From Tanypteryx hageni (lineage: Eukaryota > Arthropoda > Insecta > Odonata > Petaluridae), in NCBI GenBank assembly GCA_028673005.1, contig CM054116.1:18795840-18859839 (forward strand): a stretch of 64,000 bases of DNA, written 5' to 3'. Position numbers and translations under genes: made by a program. The notes beneath the pieces are model-generated. The model worked only from the letters and a program-made list of their open reading frames with translations, had not been told where the DNA came from and made no database searches. Positions 21,196-35,317 of the stretch are shown here, piece after piece (the first letter of the stretch is position 1; each line of letters starts with the position of its first letter).

Positions 21196-22941
21196 ATGCC
21201 TAAATTATCAAGTTCGAAAGCTTATTTAATACGTCAGTGGTTACAAGAGTTCCCGTACTTCACAACGGATGGAAAACTATCTTCTGTCAAGCGTGCAACG
21301 AGGAGGTAAGTACATTATAATGCTGGCTTGCAACGAATTATTGGCCGTGAATTGCTTGTCATCTTTGAGGCAAAAACCATCCACATCTTTTGTTTATACG
21401 AGCCATTTTATGGTAACTATAGAAGTGGTTATTCAAAATGTCCAGCAATCCAGCTGCGGACCTTCGTAGCTGTAAAGTAAATTTTATATTTTTGTCCCAT
21501 TTCCATATTTATTAGATTATTTCCGTATTTTTAAGGTTAATTATTTCTTCATAATTTTTCTTTGTAGGTTTCAAGTGATAAAAAATCCCACCTAACTCAG
21601 CACATCCAAGGAGTGCTACATAAGGCAAATGTTGAACGCTAATCTAAGATGAAACAAATGCTTTTAACAAAAACTTCTGAGGGATCCAGCAAGAAGAATC
21701 AGTTTTATGCAGATTTGTGTCACGCAATTGTGGCAGCCAACATTCCATTCAGAACACTGGAAAATCCAACATTCAAGGAGTTCCTAGAACGATACTGCCA
21801 TCAGTCGGTACCTTCCGAGTCAACGCTACGCAAGAATTACGTGCAACCCACGTACGATAACGCAATGCGCAGGATACGGGAGGACATTGGAGATTCACAT
21901 ATGTGGATATCGGTCGATGAAACCACTGATGCTCTTGGCAGATACATGGCCAACTTGGTTGTTGGGAAATTGGACCCAGATGCGCCATCCAGAGCCTACC
22001 TCATCTGCACGAAGCAACTTGCCAAAACAAACCAGGAAACAATAGCACACTTCGTGAACAACGGACTGAAAGTGCTGTATCCCAAAAATCTAGACGAAGA
22101 GAAAGTGCTGCTCCTATACACAGACGCTGCATCGTACATGGTTGCTGCCATGCAGTTGCTCAAGGTGTTCTATCCCTCCCTTGTGCATGTGACATGCCTT
22201 GCCCATGGTTTGAACCGCGTAGCAGAGCAAATAAGACTGGAATTCCCCAAGGTGAACAAATTGATCTCCACCGTGAAGAAGGTCTTCGTCAAGGCACCAA
22301 CAAGAATACAGGATTTTCGAGAAAAACTTCCCGATGTCCCTCTGACACCTGAGCCTGTGCTCACCCGCTGGGGCACATGGCTGAAAGCACCTGAATATTA
22401 CAGCGAGCATATCCTTCATGTCAAGGAAGTTGTGACAAATCTAGCCGAGGATGCTGCCTGCGTCACTTCGGCAAAAATGTTGCTAGATGATCCCTCCATT
22501 CCCAAGGATTTGGCGTATATTAGATCCCACTATACATCCCTTGTGCAGATTATTGCTGAATTAGAGGGCTCAGGAAAACCCATCTACGAAAAAACTGCTA
22601 TGCTGAATGAAGTGAAACAAAAAATAAAGGAAGCTCCAGGTGAAGTGGGGGAAAAAGTAAAAGCAAAACTAGAAAAGTTGCTACAAAAGAACTCAGGACT
22701 GCAGAGCCTATGTACAGCAGCAGATATACTGGCAGGAAAATCCAGTGAAGTTGAGTGCAAAATTCCATTTCAACATGTGCCCAAGTTGAAGTTCGCCCCC
22801 GTCACGTCAGTTGATGTCGAACGTTCTTTTTCTGCTTACAAAATGATATTAACTGACAAACGCCATAGTTTTGTGGTAGAAAACTTTGAAAAGGTGCTTG
22901 TTATTTATTGTGAGGCCAATTACGGGAAATTTGTGAAATAA
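21196..22941 (+). pseudogene. hAT transposase, CGGBP1-like (copy 2)
   Basis: Exons 21196-21305 and 21568-22941, intron 262 bp, layout as in copy 1. It shares with copy 1 the nonsense TAA in exon 2 (21640-21642) and the readable exon 1. It has its own D to N change in TYDNAM, and it carries LISTV and NFEKV where copy 1 has LILTV and NLEKV. All four catalytic-core motifs are present in the 430-codon frame from MKQML. Confidence 0.87.
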
Positions 22942-23445
22942 ACACAAAGAGGTGACAAATTCATTATGGGAATTTCGAATGAAACACGTTGTCAAACACT
23001 CTGCGTAGTACTTAAATATATACTTGAATAGTGTTTTCAGTCAGTATTACTATATGTAATGTAGATAGTATTTTCTCGGTAACGCATGGGATATTAACCA
23101 TAAGAAAAAGTTTCAATGCATAGTAGTAAAATATTTTTGTTCTTTGAAAACACAAATCAATAAAGTTTCATTGACGGGCAATTTTTGCGTGCGTGCATGT
23201 TTCAGTCTTTTTTCGTGAATTAAAGTTGATAGTTGACAGAAATGATGTTGTGTTTTACTGGACATAGTTTTTGGAAGTAGTTTTTAGAGCCTATTTTACG
23301 TTTTATAAAGCCTAATTAAGGCACTTAAAGAGCCTATTTTAGTCGCCTAAAACTTAATTTTTAGAACCTAAAAATCCGCGGTCTAGTGATAAGGAATTCG
23401 TCGTAATATAATTGTTTTCATTTTGTACATAAAAAACATACCCAT

Positions 23446-23494
<49 letters not shown>

Positions 23495-24529
23495 ATATTT
23501 ATTCATTTATTCATAGTCTAATAGTTTGTTTCATTTCTTTTTCATGGCCGAGCAGTGGAGAATTTATACAAATATAAACAAAAGGATTGTTTGACTTGTC
23601 ATTGTTAATCTGAAATTATTTCTCCTGATTAAATAAATGCATATCTAACATTCTTTGTTTTCTTATTTATTTAATGCATATATACCAGTAATAAATGTAA
23701 GGAAGCCGATAAATGACGAAAAAGTTTTTTAAAAAATCAATAAAAAGGGGGGAGGAGGGGGCTACGCTCACTGCACTAGTAACAGCGCCATCTATCGGTT
23801 TCCTGTAGAACTATTTCGATTCTAACCTTCAAACTATTGGCAGCGCTTCCTATGAGGGTTACTGGGAACTTAAAGGAAGAAGCAAACGAAATTTTCCTTG
23901 TGTTTCCCACCCCTGCTGAGACGTCGCCCGCGTCAAAAAGACGCGCATCTCAAATTTGACGCGCGAACATTTGCGCTGCGTTTATTGGAAAGAATATACA
24001 AAAATACCATAGGAAAGCTTATTTTATTCTTAATAAGGTTTGATTTTTTAATATTTTTAGAAAGAAAATGTAAAATTTTACTATCCGTAAAAACCAGATA
24101 CGCAACCAACTTTCGCGAAAGTAGTCATATATAATAATTCATAAACGAATAACTACTAAACAAAATCTTTCCAAATTTAAATCAGTGATGAACTAAGATA
24201 TAATAGAGGAAATTCAATAATTTTCTAAGCTCTATGTTAATCACAATGGTTTTAATTGGGTTACAACTTTAAAGAGAAACTCGACATTGGGGAAAAATGA
24301 TAGGGGAATTCTGTAAACACTGTTGTAAAGAGAGACACAAAGAAAATATTTTGTAGCAATCAGATTTCGTTTTAACGTTTTTGTTTTATTAATTGTAATC
24401 AACACACAGTGCCGTATATGTTGCTTTCTGGGCGCTTTGCGATGTTGCCAAATGTCTCCTTTCTCTCCCTCACCGGTAGGCGGTCTCTAACCTTCGTCAG
24501 GGCCCGCACAAAAAACCCCTGATCTCCTC
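22942..24529. other. Spacer of unit 2
   Basis: As in the other units, but the microsatellite has switched from TA to a long TG run followed by TA (about 23449-23493). The upstream phrase is tgtacat instead of tgtgcat, and the exon-like segment has lost its acceptor AG (catggcc). Confidence 0.7.
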
Positions 24530-25578
24530 TTAAGTTTCGTCCTCACTGATTTCGTCGCTGCTGGAATCCTCATCGAGGTTGATAATTAAGGGTTCCGCGA
24601 TACGGGTCTTGGTCAATAACAATAGCGGTTTCATGATCTTTCGCATTTAAAATCCTCCTAAAATACTCTTCAAAGTGTCGGAATGATAGTCACCATCTTT
24701 ATTGTATCCCTCGATCATGAGAACACAGTCATTCTCAGGCTGGAGAAAACCATCTTCACCCCCTATATGCAAAATAATTATTCTTTTTCCGGCACCGGAG
24801 GGAGTAATAAGGCCACATTTCCAGGAATTGGCCTCTTGAATTACACCTCGATCAAAGTCAATATCATTATTACTTTCATTAACATTTTCCTGCCAACCAT
24901 ATGATAGTGTGTGATTTGCTCCACAAAATGTTTCGTCCAAATACATAATTTTCCATCCTCTTTGACGAGCTGACTTTGTTTCCCGAATAAATTTTTTGCA
25001 CGTTCGTCCAGGATTCGGCGACTTTCAAGGCATACAGGCTTCCTGTTGTATTTTTTAAAGCGAAAGCCAACCATCTTCATCCACCGTAACAAAGTAGATT
25101 CACTTTCGTGTGGAAAATCTGATTTCAGTTCGATTAGAATATTAGACACTATAGGATATTCTTTTCTTAAGTAAAAACTATGCACTTTTCTTCGTATCAC
25201 TCCTTGAAACATTTCGTCTAATACAATTCGCGCTCTACCGCTGCTTTTTTTGGGAGAACTTCCCGAAGGACGCACATTCTCCTTGCACCCATTACTTACA
25301 TTTCCTACAGTCCTTTCACTAACATTACAACACATTGCAGTATTTTTAACAACTTGATTAGGATCAAATTTAATCTTTGACCATTTGAAATAATGTTCTA
25401 GCACTTTGAATGACATTTTTCTCATGTCCACGTAATTTTTGTTAATCGTAAAAGGCTCACTTTCTAAATTATTTTCTTGATCACTCGAGAAAAGACCGTA
25501 TTTGTTACTGCTAATGTTTTCTATTCCTTGTAAAGATTGTCGCTTTCTTCGAGGCATAGCGAAAACACGAGGCACCAA
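24530..25578 (-). pseudogene. Broken IS630/Tc1-like DDE transposase, unit 2
   Basis: Same frameshift after GGATGGAAAA, same downstream frame change and acidic tail as the other copies. The first frame is open for 245 codons. GVIRRK variant, like units 0 and 1. Confidence 0.85.
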
Positions 25579-25887
25579 CTGGACTGAGATGAGACACTAA
25601 ATGAACTAAGAAAACAATACAAGTACCTTCTTTATTACTCATTATATGAGTCATTAGCAACCTCCAATGAGAGAATAAACTCGAACCATAGCCTTCCAAT
25701 GTTGGATAAAGCCATAAATCAATTGCAAAAATATACAACGCTTTCTGGGGAGTAATTTGAAGCAGATTTTGGTATTATTCATATTTTTTAAACTGACTGT
25801 GCAATGTTCAGTCATGGGTTGGACATGTCCTTCGCACCACGGTCACGATCAAGTGGCGAACAGCAGCTCGGACCTGTCTCGCGTTCG

Positions 25888-26016
25888 GCGGGGTTATTCT
25901 GTTTCCCAGTGTCACGTGATACGACAATGTAACAATGCCTTTAATCTGATGTTGCGTTTATTCCTCGTTGTTACATTGTCATATCGTGCGACACGGGAAA
26001 ACGAGAATAACCCCGC
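25888..26016. repeat. Hairpin in hAT 5' region, unit 3
   Basis: Copy of the inverted repeat at 16121-16249. Confidence 0.9.
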
Positions 26017-26080
26017 AGTCCATCTCCAGACTGCAGAGGGTAAAGGTGAGAAGTGTGAACGTGAAAAATGTGAAAGTGCA

Positions 26081-27826
26081 ATGCCTAAATTATCAAGTTC
26101 GAAAGCTTAATTAATACGTCAGTGGTTACAAGAGTTCCCGTACTTCACAACGGATGGAAAACTATCTTCTGTCAAGCGTGCAACGAGGAGGTAAGTACAT
26201 TATAATGCTGGCTTGCAACGAATTATTGGCCGTGAATTGCTTGTCATCTTTGAGGCAAAAACCATCCACATCTTTTGTTTATACGAGCCATTTTATGGTA
26301 ACTATAGAAGTGGTTATTCAAAATGTCCAGCAATCCAGCTGCGGACCTTCGTAGCTGTAAAGTAAATTTTATATTTTTGTCCCATTTCCATATTTATTAG
26401 ATTATTTCCGTATTTTTAAGGTTAATTATTTCTTCATAATTTTTCTTTGTAGGTTTCAAGTGATAAAAAATCCCACCTAACTCAGCACATCCAAGGAGTG
26501 CTACATAAGGCAAATGTTGAACGCAAATCTAAGATGAAACAAATGCTTTTAACAAAAACTTCTGAGGGATCCAGCAAGAAGAATCAGTTTTATGCAGATT
26601 TGTGTCACGCAATTGTGGCAGCCAACATTCCATTCAGAACACTGGAAAATCCAACATTCAAGGAGTTCCTAGAACGATACTGCCATCAGTCGGTACCTTC
26701 CGAGTCAACGCTACGCAAGAATTACGTGCAACCCACGTACGATGACGCAATGCGCAGGATACGGGAGGACATTGGAGATTCACATATGTGGATATCGGTC
26801 GATGAAACCACTGATGCTCTTGGCAGATACATGGCCAACTTGGTTGTTGGGAAATTGGACCCAGATGCGCCATCCAGAGCCTACCTCATCTGCACGAAGC
26901 AACTTGCCAAAACAAACCAGGAAACAATAGCACACTTCGTGAACAACGGACTGAAAGTGCTGTATCCCAAAAATCTAGACGAAGAGAAAGTGCTGCTCCT
27001 ATACACAGACGCTGCATCGTACATGGTTGCTGCCATGCAGTTGCTCAAGGTGTTCTATCCCTCCCTTGTGCATGTGACATGCCTTGCCCATGGTTTGAAC
27101 CGCGTAGCAGAGCAAATAAGACTGGAATTCCCCAAGGTGAACAAATTGATCCTCACCGTGAAGAAGGTCTTCGTCAAGGCACCAACAAGAATACAGGATT
27201 TTCGAGAAAAACTTCCCGATGTCCCTCTGACACCTGAGCCTGTGCTCACCCGCTGGGGCACATGGCTGAAAGCACCTGAATATTACAGCGAGCATATCCT
27301 TCATGTCAAGGAAGTTGTGACAAATCTAGCCGAGGATGCTGCCTGCGTCACTTCGGCAAAAATGTTGCTAGATGATCCCTCCATTCCCAAGGATTTGGCG
27401 TATATTAGATCCCACTATACATCCCTTGTGCAGATTATTGCTGAATTAGAGGGCTCAGGAAAACCCATCTACGAAAAAACTGCTATGCTGAATGAAGTGA
27501 AACAAAAAATAAAGGAAGCTCCAGGTGAAGTGGGGGAAAAAGTAAAAGCAAAACTAGAAAAGTTGCTACAAAAGAACTCAGGACTGCAGAGCCTATGTAC
27601 AGCAGCAGATATACTGGCAGGAAAATCCAGTGAAGTTGAGTGCAAAATTCCATTTCAACATGTGCCCAAGTTGAAGTTCGCCCCCGTCACGTCAGTTGAT
27701 GTCGAACGTTCTTTTTCTGCTTACAAAATGATATTAACTGACAAACGCCATAGTTTTGTGGTAGAAAACTTTGAAAAGGTGCTTGTTATTTATTGTGAGG
27801 CCAATTACGGGAAATTTGTGAAATAA
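26081..27826 (+). pseudogene. hAT transposase, CGGBP1-like (copy 3)
   Basis: Exons 26081-26190 and 26453-27826. The exon-2 nonsense codon of copies 1 and 2 is absent, so exon 2 is open for its whole length and the frame from the VLH residue of the BED finger is 442 codons. Exon 1 instead has a stop at 26108-26110 (TAT to TAA after SSSKA). In the 442-residue numbering the key residues are D102, D171, C195/H198, W253 and E403. LILTV and NFEKV variants. Confidence 0.87.
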
Positions 27827-28332
27827 ACACAAAGAGGTGACAAATTCATTATGGGAATTTCGAATGAAACACGTTGTCAAACACTCTGCGTAGTACTTAA
27901 ATATATACTTGAATAGTGTTTTCAGTCAGTATTACTATATGTAATGTAGATAGTATTTTCTCGGTAACGCATGGGATATTAACCATAAGAAAAAGTTTCA
28001 ATGCATAGTAGTAAAATATTTTTGTTCTTTGAAAACACAAATCAATAAAGTTTCATTGACGGGCAATTTTTGCGTGCGTGCATGTTTCAGTCTTTTTTCG
28101 TGAATTAAAGTTGATAGTTGACAGAAATGATGTTGTGTTTTACTGGACATAGTTTTTGGAAGTAGTTTTTAGAGCCTATTTTACGTTTTATAAAGCCTAA
28201 TTAAGGCACTTAAAGAGCCTATTTTAGTCGCCTAAAACTTAATTTTTAGAACCTAAAAATCCGCGGTCTAGTGATAAGGAATTCGTCGTAATATAATTGT
28301 TTTCATTTTGTACATAAAAAACATACCCATAA

Positions 28333-28371
<39 letters not shown>

Positions 28372-29406
28372 ATATTTATTCATTTATTCATAGTCTAATA
28401 GTTTGTTTCATTTCTTTTTCATGGCCGAGCAGTGGAGAATTTATACAAATATAAACAAAAGGATTGTTTGACTTGTCATTGTTAATCTGAAATTATTTCT
28501 CCTGATTAAATAAATGCATATCTAACATTCTTTGTTTTCTTATTTATTTAATGCATATATACCAGTAATAAATGTAAGGAAGCCGATAAATGACGAAAAA
28601 GTTTTTTAAAAAATCAATAAAAAGGGGGGAGGAGGGGGCTACGCTCACTGCACTAGTAACAGCGCCATCTATCGGTTTCCTGTAGAACTATTTCGATTCT
28701 AACCTTCAAACTATTGGCAGCGCTTCCTATGAGGGTTACTGGGAACTTAAAGGAAGAAGCAAACGAAATTTTCCTTGTGTTTCCCACCCCTGCTGAGACG
28801 TCGCCCGCGTCAAAAAGACGCGCATCTCAAATTTGACGCGCGAACATTTGCGCTGCGTTTATTGGAAAGAATATACAAAAATACCATAGGAAAGCTTATT
28901 TTATTCTTAATAAGGTTTGATTTTTTAATATTTTTAGAAAGAAAATGTAAAATTTTACTATCCGTAACAACCAGATACGCAACCAACTTTCGCGAAAGTA
29001 GTCATATATAATAATTCATAAACGAATAACTACTAAACAAAATCTTTCCAAATTTAAATCAGTGATGAACTAAGATATAATAGAGGAAATTCAATAATTT
29101 TCTAAGCTCTATGTTAATCACAATGGTTTTAATTGGGTTACAACTTTAAAGAGAAACTCGACATTGGGGAAAAATGATAGGGGAATTCTGTAAACACTGT
29201 TGTAAAGAGAGACACAAAGAAAATATTTTGTAGCAATCAGATTTCGTTTTAACGTTTTTGTTTTATTAATTGTAATCAACACACAGTGCCGTATATGTTG
29301 CTTTCTGGGCGCTTTGCGATGTTGCCAAATGTCTCCTTTCTCTCCCTCACCGGTAGGCGGTCTCTAACCTTCGTCAGGGCCCGCACAAAAAACCCCTGAT
29401 CTCCTC
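27827..29406. other. Spacer of unit 3
   Basis: TG-then-TA microsatellite (about 28334-28370), no acceptor AG before the exon-like segment, otherwise as in unit 2. Confidence 0.7.
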
Positions 29407-30455
29407 TTAAGTTTCGTCCTCACTGATTTCGTCGCTGCTGGAATCCTCATCGAGGTTGATAATTAAGGGTTCCGCGATACGGGTCTTGGTCAATAACAAT
29501 AGCGGTTTCATGATCTTTCGCATTTAAAATCCTCCTAAAATACTCTTCAAAGTGTCGGAATGATAGTCACCATCTTTATTGTATCCCTCGATCATGAGAA
29601 CACAGTCATTCTCAGGCTGGAGAAAACCATCTTCACCCCCTATATGCAAAATAATTATTCTTTTTCCGGCACCGGAGGGAGTAATAAGGCCACATTTCCA
29701 GGAATTGGCCTCTTGAATTACACCTCGATCAAAGTCAATATCATTATTACTTTCATTAACATTTTCCTGCCAACCATATGATAGTGTGTGATTTGCTCCA
29801 CAAAATGTTTCGTCCAAATACATAATTTTCCATCCTCTTTGACGAGCTGACTTTGTTTCCCGAATAAATTTTTTGCACGTTCGTCCAGGATTCGGCGACT
29901 TTCAAGGCATACAGGCTTCCTGTTGTATTTTTTAAAGCGAAAGCCAACCATCTTCATCCACCGTAACAAAGTAGATACACTTTCGTGTGGAAAATCTGAT
30001 TTCAGTTCGATTAGAATATTAGACACTATAGGATATTCTTTTCTTAAGTAAAAACTATGCACTTTTCTTCGTAGCACTCCTTGAAACATTTCGTCTAATA
30101 CAATTCGCGCTCTACCGCTGCTTTTTTTGGGAGAACTTCCCGAAGGACGCACATTCTCCTTGCACCCATTACTTACATTTCCTACAGTCCTTTCACTAAC
30201 ATTACAACACATTGCAGTATTTTTAACAACTTGATTAGGATCAAATTTAATCTTTGACCATTTGAAATAATGTTCTAGCACTTTGAATGACATTTTTCTC
30301 ATGTCCACGTAATTTTTGTTAATCGTAAAAGGCTCACTTTCTAAATTATTTTCTTGATCACTCGAGAAAAGACCGTATTTGTTACTGCTAATGTTTTCTA
30401 TTCCTTGTAAAGATTGTCGCTTTCTTCGAGGCATAGCGAAAACACGAGGCACCAA
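29407..30455 (-). pseudogene. Broken IS630/Tc1-like DDE transposase, unit 3
   Basis: As in the other units. It carries the GVLRRK variant, shared with unit 4 and the inverted unit, and a private E to V change (HESVSTLL). Confidence 0.85.
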
Positions 30456-30764
30456 CTGGACTGAGATGAGACACTAAATGAACTAAGAAAACAATACAAG
30501 TACCTTCTTTATTACTCATTATATGAGTCATTAGCAACCTCCAATGAGAGAATAAACTCGAACCATAGCCTTCCAATGTTGGATAAAGCCATAAATCAAT
30601 TGCAAAAATATACAACGCTTTCTGGGGAGTAATTTGAAGCAGATTTTGGTATTATTCATATTTTTTAAACTGACTGTGCAATGTTCAGTCATGGGTTGGA
30701 CATGTCCTTCGCACCACGGTCACGATCAAGTGGCGAACAGCAGCTCGGACCTGTCTCGCGTTCG

Positions 30765-30893
30765 GCGGGGTTATTCTGTTTCCCAGTGTCACGTGATACG
30801 ACAATGTAACAATGCCTTTAATCTGATGTTGCGTTTATTCCTCGTTGTTACATTGTCATATCGTGCGACACGGGAAAACGAGAATAACCCCGC
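30765..30893. repeat. Hairpin in hAT 5' region, unit 4
   Basis: Copy of the inverted repeat at 16121-16249. Confidence 0.9.
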
Positions 30894-30957
30894 AGTCCAT
30901 CTCCAGACTGCAGAGGGTAAAGGTGAGAAGTGTGAACGTGAAAAATGTGAAAGTGCA

Positions 30958-32703
30958 ATGCCTAAATTATCAAGTTCGAAAGCTTAATTAATACGTCAGT
31001 GGTTACAAGAGTTCCCGTACTTCACAACGGATGGAAAACTATCTTCTGTCAAGCGTGCAACGAGGAGGTAAGTACATTATAATGCTGGCTTGCAACGAAT
31101 TATTGGCCGTGAATTGCTTGTCATCTTTGAGGCAAAAACCATCCACATCTTTTGTTTATACGAGCCATTTTATGGTAACTATAGAAGTGGTTATTCAAAA
31201 TGTCCAGCAATCCAGCTGCGGACCTTCGTAGCTGTAAAGTAAATTTTATATTTTTGTCCCATTTCCATATTTATTAGATTATTTCCGTATTTTTAAGGTT
31301 AATTATTTCTTCATAATTTTTCTTTGTAGGTTTCAAGTGATAAAAAATCCCACCTAACTCAGCACATCCAAGGAGTGCTACATAAGGCAAATGTTGAACG
31401 CAAATCTAAGATGAAACAAATGCTTTTAACAAAAACTTCTGAGGGATCCAGCAAGAAGAATCAGTTTTATGCAGATTTGTGTCACGCAATTGTGGCAGCC
31501 AACATTCCATTCAGAACACTGGAAAATCCAACATTCAAGGAGTTCCTAGAACGATACTGCCATCAGTCGGTACCTTCCGAGTCAACGCTACGCAAGAATT
31601 ACGTGCAACCCACGTACGATGACGCAATGCGCAGGATACGGGAGGACATTGGAGATTCACATATGTGGATATCGGTCGATGAAACCACTGATGCTCTTGG
31701 CAGATACATGGCCAACTTGGTTGTTGGGAAATTGGACCCAGATGCGCCATCCAGAGCCTACCTCATCTGCACGAAGCAACTTGCCAAAACAAACCAGGAA
31801 ACAATAGCACACTTCGTGAACAACGGACTGAAAGTGCTGTATCCCAAAAATCTAGACGAAGAGAAAGTGCTGCTCCTATACACAGACGCTGCATCGTACA
31901 TGGTTGCTGCCATGCAGTTGCTCAAGGTGTTCTATCCCTCCCTTGTGCATGTGACATGCCTTGCCCATGGTTTGAACCGCGTAGCAGAGCAAATAAGACT
32001 GGAATTCCCCAAGGTGAACAAATTGATCTCCACCGTGAAGAAGGTCTTCGTCAAGGCACCAACAAGAATACAGGATTTTCGAGAAAAACTTCCCGATGTC
32101 CCTCTGACACCTGAGCCTGTGCTCACCCGCTGGGGCACATGGCTGAAAGCACCTGAATATTACAGCGAGCATATCCTTCATGTCAAGGAAGTTGTGACAA
32201 ATCTAGCCGAGGATGCTGCCTGCGTCACTTCGGCAAAAATGTTGCTAGATGATCCCTCCATTCCCAAGGATTTGGCGTATATTAGATCCCACTATACATC
32301 CCTTGTGCAGATTATTGCTGAATTAGAGGGCTCAGGAAAACCCATCTACGAAAAAACTGCTATGCTGAATGAAGTGAAACAAAAAATAAAGGAAGCTCCA
32401 GGTGAAGTGGGGGAAAAAGTAAAAGCAAAACTAGAAAAGTTGCTACAAAAGAACTCAGGACTGCAGAGCCTATGTACAGCAGCAGATATACTGGCAGGAA
32501 AATCCAGTGAAGTTGAGTGCAAAATTCCATTTCAACATGTGCCCAAGTTGAAGTTCGCCCCCGTCACGTCAGTTGATGTCGAACGTTCTTTTTCTGCTTA
32601 CAAAATGATATTAACTGACAAACGCCATAGTTTTGTGGTAGAAAACTTAGAAAAGGTGCTTGTTATTTATTGTGAGGCCAATTACGGGAAATTTGTGAAA
32701 TAA
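30958..32703 (+). pseudogene. hAT transposase, CGGBP1-like (copy 4)
   Basis: Exons 30958-31067 and 31330-32703. Exon 1 has the same TAA as copy 3 (30985-30987). Exon 2 is open for the full 442-codon frame with all catalytic-core motifs. LISTV and NLEKV variants. Confidence 0.87.
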
Positions 32704-34269
32704 ACACAAAGAGGTGACAAATTCATTATGGGAATTTCGAATGAAACACGTTGTCAAACACTCTGCGTAGTACTTAAATATATACTTGAATAGTGTTTTC
32801 AGTCAGTATTACTATATGTAATGTAGATAGTATTTTCTCGGTAACGCATGGGATATTAACCATAAGAAAAAGTTTCAATGCATAGTAGTAAAATATTTTT
32901 GTTCTTTGAAAACACAAATCAATAAAGTTTCATTGACGGGCAATTTTTGCGTGCGTGCATGTTTCAGTCTTTTTTCGTGAATTAAAGTTGATAGTTGACA
33001 GAAATGATGTTGTGTTTTACTGGACATAGTTTTTGGAAGTAGTTTTTAGAGCCTATTTTACGTTTTATAAAGCCTAATTAAGGCACTTAAAGAGCCTATT
33101 TTAGTCGCCTAAAACTTAATTTTTAGAACCTAAAAATCCGCGGTCTAGTGATAAGGAATTCGTCGTAATATAATTGTTTTCATTTTGTACATAAAAAACA
33201 TACCCATAAGTGTGTGTGTGTATATATATATAATATATTTATTCATTTATTCATAGTCTAATAGTTTGTTTCATTTCTTTTTCATGGCCGAGCAGTGGAG
33301 AATTTATACAAATATAAACAAAAGGATTGTTTGACTTGTCATTGTTAATCTGAAATTATTTCTCCTGATTAAATAAATGCATATCTAACATTCTTTGTTT
33401 TCTTATTTATTTAATGCATATATACCAGTAATAAATGTAAGGAAGCCGATAAATGACGAAAAAGTTTTTTAAAAAATCAATAAAAAGGGGGGAGGAGGGG
33501 GCTACGCTCACTGCACTAGTAACAGCGCCATCTATCGGTTTCCTGTAGAACTATTTCGATTCTAACCTTCAAACTATTGGCAGCGCTTCCTATGAGGGTT
33601 ACTGGGAACTTAAAGGAAGAAGCAAACGAAATTTTCCTTGTGTTTCCCACCCCTGCTGAGACGTCGCCCGCGTCAAAAAGACGCGCATCTCAAATTTGAC
33701 GCGCGAACATTTGCGCTGCGTTTATTGGAAAGAATATACAAAAATACCATAGGAAAGCTTATTTTATTCTTAATAAGGTTTGATTTTTTAATATTTTTAG
33801 AAAGAAAATGTAAAATTTTACTATCCGTAAAAACCAGATACGCAACCAACTTTCGCGAAAGTAGTCATATATAATAATTCATAAACGAATAACTACTAAA
33901 CAAAATCTTTCCAAATTTAAATCAGTGATGAACTAAGATATAATAGAGGAAATTCAATAATTTTCTAAGCTCTATGTTAATCACAATGGTTTTAATTGGG
34001 TTACAACTTTAAAGAGAAACTCGACATTGGGGAAAAATGATAGGGGAATTCTGTAAACACTGTTGTAAAGAGAGACACAAAGAAAATATTTTGTAGCAAT
34101 CAGATTTCGTTTTAACGTTTTTGTTTTATTAATTGTAATCAACACACAGTGCCGTATATGTTGCTTTCTGGGCGCTTTGCGATGTTGCCAAATGTCTCCT
34201 TTCTCTCCCTCACCGGTAGGCGGTCTCTAACCTTCGTCAGGGCCCGCACAAAAAACCCCTGATCTCCTC
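32704..34269. other. Spacer of unit 4
   Basis: Has the shortest microsatellite of the set (about 33210-33231, few TG then TA), which accounts for the shorter unit. Otherwise as in units 2 and 3. Confidence 0.7.
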
Positions 34270-35317
34270 TTAAGTTTCGTCCTCACTGATTTCGTCGCTG
34301 CTGGAATCCTCATCGAGGTTGATAATTAAGGGTTCCGCGATACGGGTCTTGGTCAATAACAATAGCGGTTTCATGATCTTTCGCATTTAAAATCCTCCTA
34401 AAATACTCTTCAAAGTGTCGGAATGATAGTCACCATCTTTATTGTATCCCTCGATCATGAGAACACAGTCATTCTCAGGCTGGAGAAAACCATCTTCACC
34501 CCTATATGCAAGATAATTATTCTTTTTCCGGCACCGGAGGGAGTAATAAGGCCACATTTCCAGGAATTGGCCTCTTGAATTACACCTCGATCAAAGTCAA
34601 TATCATTATTACTTTCATTCACATTTTCCTGCCAACCATATGATAGTGTGTGATTTGCTCCACAAAATGTTTCGTCCAAATACATAATTTTCCATCCTCT
34701 TTGACGAGCTGACTTTGTTTCCCGAATAAATTTTTTGCACGTTCGTCCAGGATTCGGCGACTTTCAAGGCATACAGGCTTCCTGTTGTATTTTTTAAAGC
34801 GAAAGCCAACCATCTTCATCCACCGTAACAAAGTAGATTCACTTTCGTGTGGAAAATCTGATTTCAGTTCGATTAGAATATTAGACACTATAGGATATTC
34901 TTTTCTTAAGTAAAAACTATGCACTTTTCTTCGTAGCACTCCTTGAAACATTTCGTCTAATACAATTCGCGCTCTACCGCTGCTTTTTTTGGGAGAACTT
35001 CCCGAAGGACGCACATTCTCCTTGCACCCATTACTTACATTTCCTACAGTCCTTTCACTAACATTACAACACATTGCAGTATTTTTAACAACTTGATTAG
35101 GATCAAATTTAATCTTTGACCATTTGAAATAATGTTCTAGCACTTTGAATGACATTTTTCTCATGTCCACGTAATTTTTGTTAATCGTAAAAGGCTCACT
35201 TTCTAAATTATTTTCTTGATCACTCGAGAAAAGACCGTATTTGTTACTGCTAATGTTTTCTATTCCTTGTAAAGATTGTCGCTTTCTTCGAGGCATAGCG
35301 AAAACACGAGGCACCAA
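34270..35317 (-). pseudogene. Broken IS630/Tc1-like DDE transposase, unit 4
   Basis: Carries the shared breaks plus a private one-base deletion at about 34500 (caccc-ctat). This shifts the catalytic frame after IILHIG, so the MYLDETF frame is only 76 codons here. GVLRRK variant; like unit 0 it has the short (232-codon) first frame. Confidence 0.85.
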
